Assembly (NCBI RefSeq): GCF_050948175.1
Contig: NW_027490161.1
Coordinates: forward strand, 496,001 to 560,000
Origin: Xylocopa sonorina
Lineage: Eukaryota; Arthropoda; Insecta; Hymenoptera; Apidae
Direction of reading: 5' to 3'
Length of the DNA: 64,000 bases
Part shown: positions 43,301-58,191 of the stretch, piece after piece
How the letters are laid out: each line of letters starts with the position of its first letter
How positions within the stretch are numbered: the stretch's first letter is position 1
Made by a program: the position numbers and the translations under genes
The notes under the pieces: model-generated
Databases searched by the model: none
Seen by the model: only the letters and a program-made list of their open reading frames with translations
Told to the model about the DNA's origin: nothing

Positions 43301-46300
43301 CTAGCAAGGAAGTGTCGCATTTACGTCCATTTCAATCTTAGACGAGGAATGCATAACACTTCGCAATGAATATTATATCTTATCATGAAACATAGATATG
43401 AGATGCAATATCTCGTTTTAAGAAGCATTTGAACTCTATTGCTTCGATACGTAGACATCTGCAAACGCTATTTCCTTGCAAGGAAGTGTCGCATTTACAT
43501 TCATTTGAAGTGTAGACGAGGAATACTTAACACTTCGCAAATCATATTATATCTTACCTCATCTCACATAAAAATGAGATGCGATATCGCGTTTTAAGAA
43601 TCATATGTACTCAATTGCTACGATACGTAGACATCTGCAAACGCTATTTCCTAGCGAGGAAGTGTCGCATTTACATTCATTTGAATCGTAGACGAGGAAT
43701 GCATAACACTTCGCAATGAATATTATATCTTATCATGAAACATAGATATGAGATGCGATATCGTGTTTTAAGAATCATAAGAACTCCATTGCTACGATAA
43801 GTAGACATCTGCAAACGCCATTTCCTTGCAAGGAAGTGTCGCATTTACATTCATTTGAATCATAGACGAGGAATGCATAACACTTCGCAATGAATGTTAT
43901 ATCTTATCATTAAACATAGATATGAGATGCAATATCTCGTTTTAAGAGGCATTTGAACTCTATTGCAACGATACCTAGACAACTGCAGACGCTATTTCCT
44001 AGCAAGGATGTGTCGCATTTACATACATTTGAAGTGTAGACGAGGAACACATGACACTTCGCAAATCATATTATATCTTACCATGAAACATAGAAATGAG
44101 ATGTGATATCGCGTTTTAAGAAGCATTAGAACACTATTGCTACGATACCTAGACAACTGCAGACGCTATTTCCTAGCAAGGATGTGTCGCATTTACATAT
44201 ATTTGAAGTGTAGACGAGGAACACATGACACTTCGCAAATCATATTATATCTTACCATGAAACATAGAAATGAGATGTGATATCGCGTTTTAAGAAGCAT
44301 TAGAACACTATTGCTACGATACCTAGACATCTGCAAACGCTATTTCCTTGCAAGGAAGTGTCGCATTTACATTCATTTGAAGTGTAGGCGAGGAATACAT
44401 AACACTTCGCAATGAATATTACATCTTATCATGAAACATGGAAATGAGATGCGATATCTCGTTTTAAGAAGCATTTGAACACTATTGCTTCGATACGTAG
44501 ACATCTGCAAACGCTATGTCCTAGCAAGGAAGTGTCGCATTTACATCCATTAGAATCGTAGACGAGGAATGCATAACACTTCGCAATGAATATTATATCT
44601 TATCTTGAAACATAGATATGAGATGCGATATCACGTTTTAAGAAGCATTAGAACTCCATCCCTACGATAATTCGACATCTGCAAACGCTATTTCCTTGCA
44701 AGGAAGTGTCGCATTTACATTCATTTTAAGTGTAGACGAGGAATACATAAAACTTCGCCAATCATATTATATCTTACCATGATGCATAGAAATGAGTTGC
44801 GATATCGCGTTTTAAGAAGCATTAGAACTCTATTGCTACGATAGGTAGACATCTGCAAACGCTATTTCCTAGCAAGGAAGTGTCGCATTTACATTCATTT
44901 GAAGTGTAGACGAGGAATACATAACACTTCGCAATGAATATTACATCTTATCATGAAACATAGAAATGAGATGCGGTATCACGTTTTAAGAAGCATTAGA
45001 ACTCCATCCCTACGATAAGTAGACATCTGCAAACGCTATTTCCTTGCAGGGAAGTGTCGCATTTACATTCTTTCGAAGTGAATAATAGGTATATATAATA
45101 CATCGCAATGAATACTATACCTTGTCATGAAACGTACAAATGAGATGCGATATCGCGTTTTAAGAAGCATTAGAACTCTATTGCTACGATACGTAAACAT
45201 CTGCAAACGCTATTTCCTTGCAAGGAAGTGTCGCATTTACATTCTTCTGAAGTGAATACGAGGTATACATAACACTTTACAATGAATATTATATCTTATC
45301 ATGCAACATAGTAGTCAGATGCGATATCGCGTTTTAAGAAGCATTAGAACTCTATTGCTACGATACGTAGACATCTGCAAACGCTATTTCCTAGCAAGGA
45401 AGTGTCGCATTTACGTCCATTTCAATCGTAGACGAGGAATGCATAACACTTCGCAATGAATATTATATCTTATCATGAAACATAGATATGAGATGCAATA
45501 TCTCGTTTTAAGAAGCATTTGAACTCTATTGCTTCGATACGTAGACATCTGCAAACGCTATTTCCTTGCAAGGAAGTGTCGCATTTACATTCATTTGAAG
45601 TGTAGACGAGGAATACTTAACACTTCGCAAATCATATTATATCTTACCTCATCTCACATAGAAATGAGATGCGATATCGCGTTTTAAGAATCATATGTAC
45701 TCAATTGCTACGATACGTAGACATCTGCAAACGCTATTTCCTAGCGAGGAAGTGTCGCATTTACATTCATTTGAATCGTAGACGAGGAATGCATAACACT
45801 TCGCATTGAATATTATATCTTATCATGAAACATAGATATGAGATGCGATATCGTGTTTTAAGAATCATAAGAACTCCATTGCTACGATAAGTAGACATCT
45901 GCAAACGCCATTTCCTTGCAAGGAAGTGTCGCATTTACATTCATTTGAATCGTAGACGAGGAATGCATAACACTTCGCAATGAATGTTATATCTTATCAT
46001 TAAACATAGATATGAGATGCAATATCTCGTTTTAAGAGGCATTTGAACTCTATTGCAACGATACCTAGACAACTGCAGACGCTATTTCCTAGCAAGGATG
46101 TGTCGCATTTACATACATTTGAAGTGTAGACGAGGAACACATGACACTTCGCAAATCATATTATATCTTACCATGAAACATAGAAATGAGATGTGATATC
46201 GCGTTTTAAGAAGCATTAGAACACTGTTGCTACGATACCTAGACTACTGCAGACGCTATTTCCTAGCAAGGATGTGTCGCATTTACATACATTTGAAGTG

Positions 46301-46310
46301 TAGACGAGGA
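40391..46310 (+). repeat. Twelve-unit higher-order repeat, three copies
   Basis: Copies begin at about 40391, 42481 and 44575, each with AACACTTCGCAATGAATATT followed by TATCTTATCTTGAAAC. Copy length is 2090 bp (12 x 174 plus the 2-base insertion in the ACCTCATCTCACATAG unit). The second copy has a further 4-bp GTGT expansion at about 42615. The third copy stops matching near 46310. Partial matches recur at about 52060. The solo LTR sits exactly at the left edge of the first copy, and the tail of a preceding copy lies at 38165-38693. Confidence 0.85.
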
Positions 46311-49300
46311 ATACATAACATTTCGCAAATCATATTATATCTTACCATGATACATAGAAATGAGATGCGATATCGCGTTTTAAGAAGCATTAGAAAGCTA
46401 TTGCTACGATACGTAGACATCTGCAAACGCTATTTCCTAGCGAGGAAATATCGCACTCACATTCATTTGAAGTGTAGACGAGGAATACATGACACTTCGC
46501 AAATCATATTAGATCTTACCATGAAACATAGAAATGAGATGCAATATCGCGTTTTAAGAAGCATTAGAAAGATATTGCTACGATACGTAGACATCTGCAA
46601 ACGCTATTTCCTAGCGAGGAAGTATCGCATTCACATTCATTTGAAGTGTAGACGAGGAATACATAACACTTCGCAAATCATGTTATATATTACCATGAAA
46701 CATAGAAATGAGATGCTATATCGCGTCTTAAGTATCATATGAACTCTATTGCTACGATACGTAGACATCTGCAAACGCTATTTTCCAGCGAGGATGTGTC
46801 GCATTCACATTCATTTGAAGTGTAGACGAGGAACACATGACACTTCGCGAATCATATTATATCTTACCATGAAACATAGAAATGTGATGTTATATCGCGT
46901 TTTAAGAAGCGTTAGAACACTATTGCTACGATACCTAGACATCTCTAGACGCTATTTCCTAGCAAGGAAGTGTGTCATTTACATTCATTTGAAGTGTAGA
47001 CGAGGAATACATGACACTTCGCAAATCACATTATATCTTACAATGAAACATAGAAATGAGATGCGATATCGCGTTCTAAGAAGCATTAGAAATCTATAGC
47101 TACGCTACGTAGACATCTGCAAACGCTATTTCTTTGCAAGGAAGTGTCGCATTTACATTCATTTGAAGTGTAGACGAGGAATGCATAACATTTCGCAAAT
47201 CATATTATATCTTACCCTGAAACACAGAAATGAGATGCTATATCGTGTTTTAAGAATCATAAGAACTCCATTGCTAAGATAAGTAGACATCTGCAAACGC
47301 TATTTCCTTGCAAGGAAGTGTCGCATTTACATTCATCTGAAGTGTAGACGAGGAATACATAGCACTTCGCAAATTATAAAATATCTTACCATGAATCATA
47401 GAAATGAGATGCAATATCGCGTACTAAGAATCATAAGAACTCAATTGCTACGATACGTAGACATCTGCAGACGCTATTTCCTTGCAAGGAAGTGTCGCAT
47501 TTACATTCATTTGAAGTGTAGACGACGAATACATGACACTTCGCAAATCATATTATATCTTACCATAAAACATAGAAATGAGATGCGATAACCTCGATTT
47601 AAGGAGCATTAGAAATCTATTGCTACGATACCTACACAACTGCAGACGCTATTTCCTAGCAAGGAAGTGTCGCATTTACATTCATCTGAAGTGTAGACAA
47701 GGAATACATGACACATCGCAAATCATATTATATCTTACCATGAAACATAGAGATGAGATGCGATATCGCGTTTTAAGAAGCATTAGAAATCTATTGCAAC
47801 GATACCTAGACAACTGCAGACGCTATTTCCTAGCAAGGATGTGTCGCATTTACATACATTTGAAGTGTAGACGAGGAACACATGACACTTCGCAAATCAT
47901 GTTATATATTACCATGGAACATAGAAATGAGCTGCTATATCGCGTCTTAAGTATCATATGAACTCTATTGCTACGATACGTAGACATCTGCAAACGCTAT
48001 TTTCTAGCGAGGAAGTGTCGCATTCACATTCATTTGAAGTGTAGACGACGAACACATGACACTTCGCAAATCATATTATATCTTAGCATGAAACATAGAA
48101 ATGAGATGTGATATCGCGTTTTAAGAAGCATTAGAACACTTTTGCTACGATACCTAGACATCTCTAGACGCTATTTCCTAGCAAGGAAGTGTGTCATTTA
48201 CATTCATTTGAAGTGTAGACGAGGAATACATGACACTTCGCAAATCATATTATATCTTACAATGAAACATAGAAATGAGATGCGATATCGCGTTCTAAGA
48301 AGCATTAGAAATCTATTGCTACGCTACGTAGACATCTGCAAACGCTATTTCTTTGCAAGGACGTGTCGCATTTACACTCATTTGAAGTGTAGACGAGGAA
48401 TACATAACATTTCGCAAATCATATTATATCTTACCCTGAAACACAGAAATGAGATGCTATATGGTGTTTTAAGAGTCATAAGAACTCCATTGCTACGATA
48501 AGTAGACATCTGCAAACGCTATTTCCTTGCAAGGAAGTGTCGCATTTACATTCATTTGAAGTGTAGACGAGGAATACATAGCACTTCGCAAATTATAAAA
48601 TATCTTACCATGAATCATAGAAATGAGATGCGATATCGCGTTTTAAGAATCATAAGAACTCTATTGCTACGGTACGTAGACATCTGCAAACGCTATTCCC
48701 TTGCAAGGAAGTGTCGCATTTACATTCATTTGAATCGTAGACGAGGAATGCATAACACTTCGCAATGAATATTATATCTTATCATAAAACATAGATATGA
48801 GATGCGATATCGTGTTTTAAGAATCATAAGAACTCCATTGCTACGATAAGTAGACATCTGCAAACGCCATTTCCTTGCAAGGAAGTGTCGCATTTACATT
48901 CATTTGAATCGTAGACGAGGAATGCATAACACTTCGCAATGAATGTTATATCTTATCATTAAACATAGATATGAGATGCAATATCTCGTTTTAAGAAGCA
49001 TTAGAACACTATTGCTACGATACCTAGACATCTGCAGACGCTATTTCCTAGGAAGGAAGTGTGGCATTTACATTCATTTGAAGTGTAGACGAGGAATACA
49101 TAACATTTCGCAAATCATATTATATCTTACCATGAAACATAGAAATGAGATGCGATATCGCGTTTTAAGAAGCATTAGAAAGCTATTGCTACGATACGTA
49201 GACATCTGCAAACGCTATTTCCTAGCGAGGAAGTATCGCATTCACATTCATTTGAAGTGTAGACGAGGAATACATAACACTTCGCAAATCATGTTATATA

Positions 49301-52300
49301 TTACCATGAAACATAGAAATGAGATGCTATATCGCGTCTTAAGTATCATATGAACTCTATTGCTACGATACGTAGACATCTGCAAACGCTATTTTCCAGC
49401 GAGGAAGTGTCGCATTCACATTCATTTGAAGTGTAGACGAGGAACACATGACACATCGCAAATCATATTATATCTTATCATGAAACATAGAAATGTGATG
49501 TGATATCGCGTTTTAAGAATCATAAGAAATCTATTGATACGATACGTAGACATCTGCAAACGCTATTTCCTTGCAAGGAAGTGTCGCATTTACATTCATT
49601 TGAAGTGCAGACGAGGAATACATAACACTTCGCAAATCATATTACATCTTACCATGAAACATAGAAATGAGATGCGATATCGCGTCTTAAGAATCATTAG
49701 AACTCTATTGCTACGATACCTAGACATCTGCAAACGCTATTTCCTTGCAAGGAAGTGTCGCATTTACATTCATTTGAAGTGTAGGCGAGGAATACATAAC
49801 ACTTCGCAATGAATATTACATCTTATCATGAAACATGGAAATGAGATGCGATATCTCGTTTTAAGAAGCATTTGAACACTATTGCTTCGATACGTAGACA
49901 TCTGCAAACGCTATGTCCTAGCAAGGAAGTGTCGCATTTACATCCATTAGAATCGTAGGCGAGGAATGCATAACACTTCGCAGTGAATATTATATCTTAT
50001 CTTGAAACATAGAAATGAGATGCGATATCACGTTTTAAGAAGCATTAGAACTCCATCCCTACGATAAGTAGACATCTGCAAACGCTATTTCCTTGCAGGG
50101 AAGTGTCGCATTTACATTCTTTCGAAGTGAATAATAGGTATATATAATACATCGCAATGAATAGTATACCTTGTCATGAAACGTACAAATGAGATGCGAT
50201 ATCGCGTTTTAAGAAGCATTAGAACTCTATTGCTACGATACGTAGACATCTGCAAACGCTATTTCCTAGCAAGGATGTGTCGCATTTACGTCCATTTCAA
50301 TCGTAGACGAGGAATGCATAACACTTCGCAATGAATATTATATCTTATCATGAAACATAGGTATGAGATGCAATATCTCGCTTTAAGAAGCATTTTAACT
50401 CTATTGCTTCGATACGTAGACATCTGCAAACGCTATTTCCTTGCAAGGAAGTGTCGCATTTACATTCATTTGAGTCGTAGACGAGGAATGCATAACACTT
50501 CGCAATGAATATTATATCTTATCACGAAACATAGATATGAGATGCGATATCTCGTTTTAAGGAGCATTTCAACTCTATTGCTTAGACTCGTAGACATCTG
50601 CAAACACTATTTCCTTGCAAGGAAGTGTCGCATTTACATTCTTCTTAAGTGAATACGAGGTATACATAACACTTTACAATGAATATTGTATCTTATCATG
50701 CAACATAGTAATGAGATGCGATATCGCGTTTTAAGAAGCATGAGAAATCTATTTCTACGATACGTAGACATCTGCAAGCGCCATTTCCTAGCGAGGAAGT
50801 GTCGCATTCACATTCATATGAAGTGTAGACGAGGAATACATAACACTTCGCAAATCATATTATATCTTACCATGAAACATAGAAATGAGATGCGATATCG
50901 CGTTTTAAGAAGCATAAGAACACTATTGCTACAATACGTAGACATCTGCAAACGCTATTTCCTTGCAAGAAAGTGTCGCATTTACATTCTTCTTAAGCGA
51001 ATACGAGGTATACATAACACTTTACAATGAATATTGTATCTTATCATGCAACATAGTAATGAGATGTGATATCGCGTTTTAAGAAGCATTAGAACACCAT
51101 TGCTACGATACCTAGACATCTGCAGACGCTATTTCCTTGCAAGGAAGTGTCGCATTTACATTCATTTGAAGTGTAGACAAGGAATACATGACACATAGCA
51201 AATCATATTATATCTTACCATGAAACATAGAGATGAGATGCGATATCGCGTTTTAAGAAGCATTAGAAATCTATTGCTACGATACGTAGACGTCTGCAAA
51301 CGCTATTTCCTAGCGAGGAAGTGTCGCATTTACATTCATTTGAACTGTAGACGAGGAATACATAACACTTCACAAATCATATTATATCTTACCATGAACC
51401 ATAGAAATGAGATGCGATATCGCGTTTTAAGAATCATAAGAAATCTATTGATACGATACGTAGACATCTGCAAACGCTATTTCCTTGCAAGGAAGTGTCG
51501 CATTTACATTCATTTGAAGTGCAGACGAGGAATACATAACACTTCGCAAATCATATTACATCTTACCATGAAACATAGAAATGAGATGCGATATCGCGTC
51601 TTAAGAAGCATTACAACTCTATTGCTACGATACCTAGACATCTGCAAACGCTATTTCCTTGCAAGGAAGTGTCGCATTTACATTCATTTGAAGTGCAGAC
51701 GAGGAATACATAACACTTCGCAAATCATATTACATCTTACCATGAAAGATAGAAATGAGATGCGATATCGCGTCTTAAGAAGCATTAGAACACTATTGCT
51801 ACGATACCTAGACATCTGCAAACGCTATTTCCTTGCAAGGAAGTGTCGCATTTACATTCATTTGAAGTGTAGGCGAGGAATACATATCACTTCGCAATGA
51901 ATATTACATCTTATCATGAAACATGGAAATGAGATGCGATATCTCGTTTTAAGAAGCATTTGAACACTATTGCTTCGATACGTAGACATCTGCAAACGCT
52001 ATGTCCTAGCAAGGAAGTGTCGCATTTACATCCATTAGAATCGTAGACGAGGAATGCATAACACTTCGCAATGAATATTATATCTTATCTTGAAACATAG
52101 ATATGAGATGCGATATCACGTTTTAAGAAGCATTAGAACTCCATCCCTACGATAATTCGACATCTGCAAACGCTATTTCCTTGCAAGGAAGTGTCGCATT
52201 TACATTCATTTTAAGTGTAGACGAGGAATACATAAAACTTCGCCAATCATATTATATCTTACCATGATGCATAGAAATGAGTTGCGATATCGCGTTTTAA

Positions 52301-55300
52301 GAAGCATTAGAACTCTATTGCTACGATAGGTAGACATCTGCAAACGCTATTTCCTAGCAAGGAAGTGTCGCATTTACATTCATTTGAAGTGTAGACGAGG
52401 AATACATAACACTTCGCAATGAATATTACATCTTATCCTGAAACATAGAAATGAGATGCGATATCACGTTTTAAGAAGCATTTGAACTCTATTGCTTCGA
52501 TACGTAGACATCTGCAAACGCTATTTCCTAGCAAGGATGTGTCGCATTTACGTCCATTTCAATCGTAGACGAGGAATGCATAACACTTCGCAATGAATAT
52601 TATATCTTATCATGAAACATAGATATGAGATGCAATATCTCGTTTTAAGAAGCATTTGAACTCTATTGCTTCGATACGTAGACATCTGCAAACGCTATTT
52701 CCTTGCAAGGAAGTGTCGCATTTACATTCATTTGAGTCGTAGACGAGGAATGCATAACACTTCGCAATGAATATTATATCTTATCACGAAACATAGATAT
52801 GAGATGCGATATCTCGTTTTAAGAAGCATTTCAACTCTATTGCTTAGACTCGTAGACATCTGCAAACACTATTTCCTTGCAAGGAAGTGTCGCATTTACA
52901 TTCTTCTTAAGTGAATACGAGGTATACATAACACTTTACAATGAATATTGTATCTTATCATGCAACATAGTAATGAGATGCGATATCGCGTTTTAAGAAG
53001 CATGAGAAATCTATTTCTACGATACGTAGACATCTGCAAACGCCATTTCCTAGCGAGGAAGTGTCGCATTCACATTCATTTGAAGTGTAGACGAGGAATA
53101 CATAACACTTCGCAAATCATATTATATCTTACCATGGAACATAGAAATGAGATGCGATATCGCGTTTTAAGAAGCATAAGAACACTATTGCTACAATACG
53201 TAGACATCTGCAAACGCTATTTCCTTGCAAGAAAGTGTCGCATTTACATTCTTCTTAAGCGAATACGAGGTATACATAACACTTTACAATGAATATTGTA
53301 TCTTATCATGCAACATAGTAATGAGATGCGATATCGCGTTTTAAGTAGCATTAGAAATCTATTGCTACGATACGTAGACATCTGCAAACGCCATTTCCTA
53401 GCGAGGAAGTGTCGCATTCACATTCATTTGAAGAGCAGACGAGGAATACATAACACTTCGCAAATCATATTATATCTTACCACGAAACATAGAAATGAGA
53501 TGCGATATCTCGTTTTAAGAAGCATTTCAACTCTATTGCTTAGACTCGTAGACATCTGCAAACACTATTTCCTTGCAAGGAAGTGTCGCATTTACATTCT
53601 TCTAAGTGAATACGAGGTATACATAACACTTTACAATGAATATTGTATCTTATCATGCAACATAGTAATGAGATGCGATATCGCGTTTTAAGAAGCATGT
53701 AAAATCTATTTCTACGAAACGTAGACATCTGCAAACGCCATTTCCTAGCGAGGAAGTGTCGCATTCACATTCATTTGAAGTGTAGACGAGGAATACATAG
53801 CACTTCGCAAATTATAAAATATCTTACCATGAATCATAGAAATGAGATGCAATATCGCGTATTAAGAATCATAAGAACTCTATTGCTACGATACGTAGAC
53901 ATCTGCAGACGCTATTTCCTTGCAAGGAAGTGTCGCATTTACATTCATTTGAAGTGTAGACGACGAATACATGACACTTCGCAAATCATATTATATCTTA
54001 CCATAAAACATAGAAATGAGATGCGATAACCTCGATTTAAGGAGCATTAGAAATCTATTGCTACGATACCTACACAACTGCAGACGCTATTTCCTAGCAA
54101 GGAAGTGTCGCATTTACATTCATCTGAAGTGTAGACAAGGAATACATGACACATCGCAAATCATATTGTATCTTACCATGAAACATAGAGATGAGATGCG
54201 ATATCGCGTTTTAAGAAGCATTAGAAATCTATTGCTACGATACGTAGACATCTGCAAACGCTATTTGCTAGCGAGGAAGTGTCGCGTTCACATTCATTTG
54301 AAGTGTAGACGAGGAATACATAACACTTCGCAAATCATATTATATCTTACCATGAAACATAGAAATGAGATGCAATATCGCGTTTTAAGAATCATAAGAA
54401 CTCTATTGCTACGATACGTAGACGTCTGCAAACGCTATTTCCTAGCGAGGAAGTGTCGCATTTACATTCATTTGAAGTGTAGACGAGGAATACATAACAC
54501 TTCACAAATCATATTATATCTTACCATGAACCATAGAAATGAGATGCGATATCGCGTTTTAAGAATCATAAGAAATCTATTGATACGATACGTAGACCTC
54601 TGCAAACGCTATTTCCTTGCAAGGAAGTGTCGCATTTACATTCATTTGAAGTGCAGACGAGGAATACATAACACTTCGCAAATCATATTACATCTTACCA
54701 TGAAACATAGAAATGAGATGCGATATCGCGTCTTAAGAAGCATTAGAACTCTATTGCTACGATACCTAGACATCTGCAAACGCTATTTCCTTGCAAGGAA
54801 GTGTCGCATTTACATTCATTTGAAGTGTAGACGAGGAATACATAACACTTCGCAATGAATATTACATCTTATCATGAAACATAGAAATGAGATGCGATAT
54901 CACGTTTTAAGAAGCATTAGAACTCCATCCCTACGATAAGTAGACATCTGCAAACGCCATTTCCTTGCAGGGAAGTGTCGCATTTACATTCTTTCGAAGT
55001 GAATAATAGGTATATATAATACATCGCAATGAATACTATACCTTGTCATGAAACGTACAAATGAGATGCGATATCGCGTTTTAAGAAGCATTAGAACTCT
55101 ACTGCTACGATACGTAGACATCTGCAAACGCTATTTCCTATCAAGGATGTGTAGCATTTACGTCCATTTCAATCGTAGACGAGGAATGCATAACACTTCG
55201 CAATGAATATTATATCTTATCAAGAAACATATATATGAAATGCAATATCTCGTTTTAAGAAGCATTTGAACTCTATTGCTTCGATACGTAGACATCTGCA

Positions 55301-55735
55301 AACGCTATTTCCTTGCAAGGAAGTGTCGCATTTACATTCATTTGATTCGTAGACGAGGAATGCATAACACTTCGCAATGAATATTATATCTTATCACGAA
55401 ACATAGATATGAGATGCGATATCTCGTTTTAAGAAGCATTTCAACTCTATTGCTTAGACTCGTAGACATCTGCAAACACTATTTCCTTGCAAGGAAGTGT
55501 CGCATTTACATTCTTCTTAAGTGAATACGAGGTATACATAACACTTTACAATGAATATTGTATCTCATCATGCAACATAGTAATGAGATGCGATATCGCG
55601 TTTTAAGAAGCATGAGAAATCTATTTCTACGATACGTAGACATCTGCAAACGCCATTTCCTAGCGAGGAAGTGTCGCATTCACATTCATTTGAAGTGTAG
55701 ACGAGGAATACATGACACTTCGCAAATCATATTAT
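40393..55735 (+). repeat. 174-bp tandem satellite, right homogenised array
   Basis: About 88 forward units. The first third is a 12-unit higher-order repeat; later parts reuse the same unit types at offsets such as 2262 (50686 against 52948) and 6438 bp (47578 against 54016), again multiples of 174. New unit types appear here, including TTCGAAGTGAATAATAGGTATATATAATAC and ACCTCATCTCACATAG, which has two extra bases. Long forward frames are rarer than to the left because stop-bearing units dominate. I see nothing but satellite. Confidence 0.96.
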
Positions 55736-58191
55736 ATAATATCTTACCATGAAACATAGAAATGAGATACGATATCACATTTGAAGAAGCATTAGAACTC
55801 TATTCCTACGCTACGTAGACAACAGCAAACGCTATTTCCTAGCAAGGAAGTGTCGCATTTACATCCATTTGAATCGTAGACGAGGAATGCATAACACTTC
55901 GCAGTGAATATTATATCTTATCATGAAACCTAGATATGAGATGCAATATCTCGTTTTAAGAAGCATTTGAACTCTATTGCTTCGATACGTAGACATCTGC
56001 AAACGCTATTTCCTAGCAAGGAAGTGTCGCATTTACATTCTTTTGAAGTGAATACGAGGTATACATAACACTCCATAATGAAGATTATATCTTATCATGA
56101 AACATAGCAGTGAGATGCGATATCGCGTTTTAAGAAGCATTAGATCCCTATTGCTCCGATAAGTAAACAACTGGAAACGCTATTTCCTAGCAAGGAAGTG
56201 TGGCATTTACATCCTTTTGCAGTGTAGATGAGGTATACATAACACTTCGCAATGAATATTATATCTTATCATGCAACATAGAAATGAGAAGCGATATCGC
56301 GTTTTAAGAAGCATTAGAACTCCATTGCTTCGATAGCTAGACACATGGAAACGCATTTCCTAGCAAGGATGTGTGACGTTTACATCCTTCTGAAGTGTGG
56401 ACGAGGTATACATAACACTTCGCAATGAATATTATATCTTATCACGAAACATTGAAATGAGATGCGATATCTCGTTTTAAGAAGCATTGGAACTCTATTG
56501 CTTCGACACGTAGACACCTGCAAACGCTATATCCTAGCAAGGAAGTGTCGCACTTACAATTATTTGAAGTGTGCGCGATGTATACATAACACTGCTCAAT
56601 GAATGTTATATGTTATCATAAAACATAGAATCGAGATGCGATAGCGCTTTTTAAGGAGCAATAGAACTCTATTGCTTCGGTACGGTGCCATCTGCAAACG
56701 CTATTTCCTAGCAAGGTAGTGTCGCATTTACATTCTTTTGAAGCGAATACGAGGTATACATGACACTTCGCAATGAATATTATATCTTATCATGAAACAT
56801 AGAAATGGTATGCGACATCTCGTCTTAAGAAGCATTGGAACTCTATTGTTTCGATACGTAGACATCTGGAAACGCAATTTCCTAGCAAGGAAGGGTCGCA
56901 TTTACATACTTTTGAAGTCAATACCAGCTATACATGACACTTCGCAATGAATATTATATCTTATCATGAAACATAGAAACGAAATGCGATATCGCGTTTT
57001 AAGAAGCATTAGAACTCCATTGCTACGATACGTAGATATCTGGAGACGCTATTTCCTAGCAAGGAAGTGTCGCATTTACATTCTTTTGAAGTGAAAACGG
57101 GGTATACATGACACTTCGCAATGGATATTATATCTTATCATGAAACATAGAAATGAGATATGACATCGCTATTTAAGTAGCATTACAACTCTATTGCTAC
57201 GATACGTAGACATCTGCAAACGCTATTTCCAAGCAAGGAAGTGTCGCATTTACATTCGTTTGAAGTGAATACGAGGTATACATGACACTTCGCAATGAAG
57301 TGTCGCATTTAAATTCTTTTGAAGTGAATACGGTTATACATGACAATTCACAATGGATATTATATCTTATCATGAAACATAGAAATGAGACGCGATATCG
57401 CGCTTTAAGCGGTATCAGAACACTATTGCTACGATACGTAGACATGAGCAAACGCTATTTCCTATCAAGGAAGTGTTGCATTTACATTCTTTTGAAGTGA
57501 ATACGAGGTATACATGACACTTCGCACTGAATATTATATCTTATCACGAGATATAGAAATGATATGCGACATCTCCTTTAATATGCATTAGATCTCTATT
57601 GCTACGATACGTAGACATCTGTAAACGCTATTTCATAGGGAGGAAGTGTCGCCTTTACATTTATTTGAAGTGAATACAATGTATACATGACACTTCGCAG
57701 TGAATATTATATCTTATTATGAAACATTGAAATGAGACGCGATATCGCGCCTTAAGAAGCATTAGTACTCTATTGCTACGATACGTAGATATCTGGATAC
57801 GCTATTTCCTAGGAAGGAAGTGTCGCATTTACATTCTTTTGAAGTGAATACGGGGTGTAAGTGAACTTCGCAATGGATATTATATCTTATCACGAAACAT
57901 AGAAATGAGATATGACATCGCTATATAAGTAGCATTACAACTCTATTGCTACGATACGTAGACATCTGCAAACGCTATTTCCTAGCAAGGAAGTGTCCCA
58001 TTTACATTCTATTGAAGTGAATACGGGGTATACATGACACTTCGCAATGGATATTATGTCTTATCATGAAACATAGAAGTAAGATGCGATATCGCGTTTG
58101 GGGAAGGATTAGAAATCTATTGCTACGATACGTAGACATCTGCAGAGGCTATTTCCTAGCAAGGAAGTGTCGCACTCACATTTTTTTGAAG
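55736..58191 (+). repeat. Degenerate satellite edge, forward units
   Basis: About 14 units that still align at roughly 174 bp but differ from each other at many positions. Typical changes are TTTTGAAGTGAATACGAGGTATACAT in place of TTTGAAGTGTAGACGAGGAATACAT, and ATATTATATCTTATCATG throughout. No higher-order periodicity is seen. A truncated unit lies at about 57286-57300, where CACTTCGCAATGAA passes directly to GTGTCGCATTT, losing about 110 bp. The unit frame is no longer open. Confidence 0.93.
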
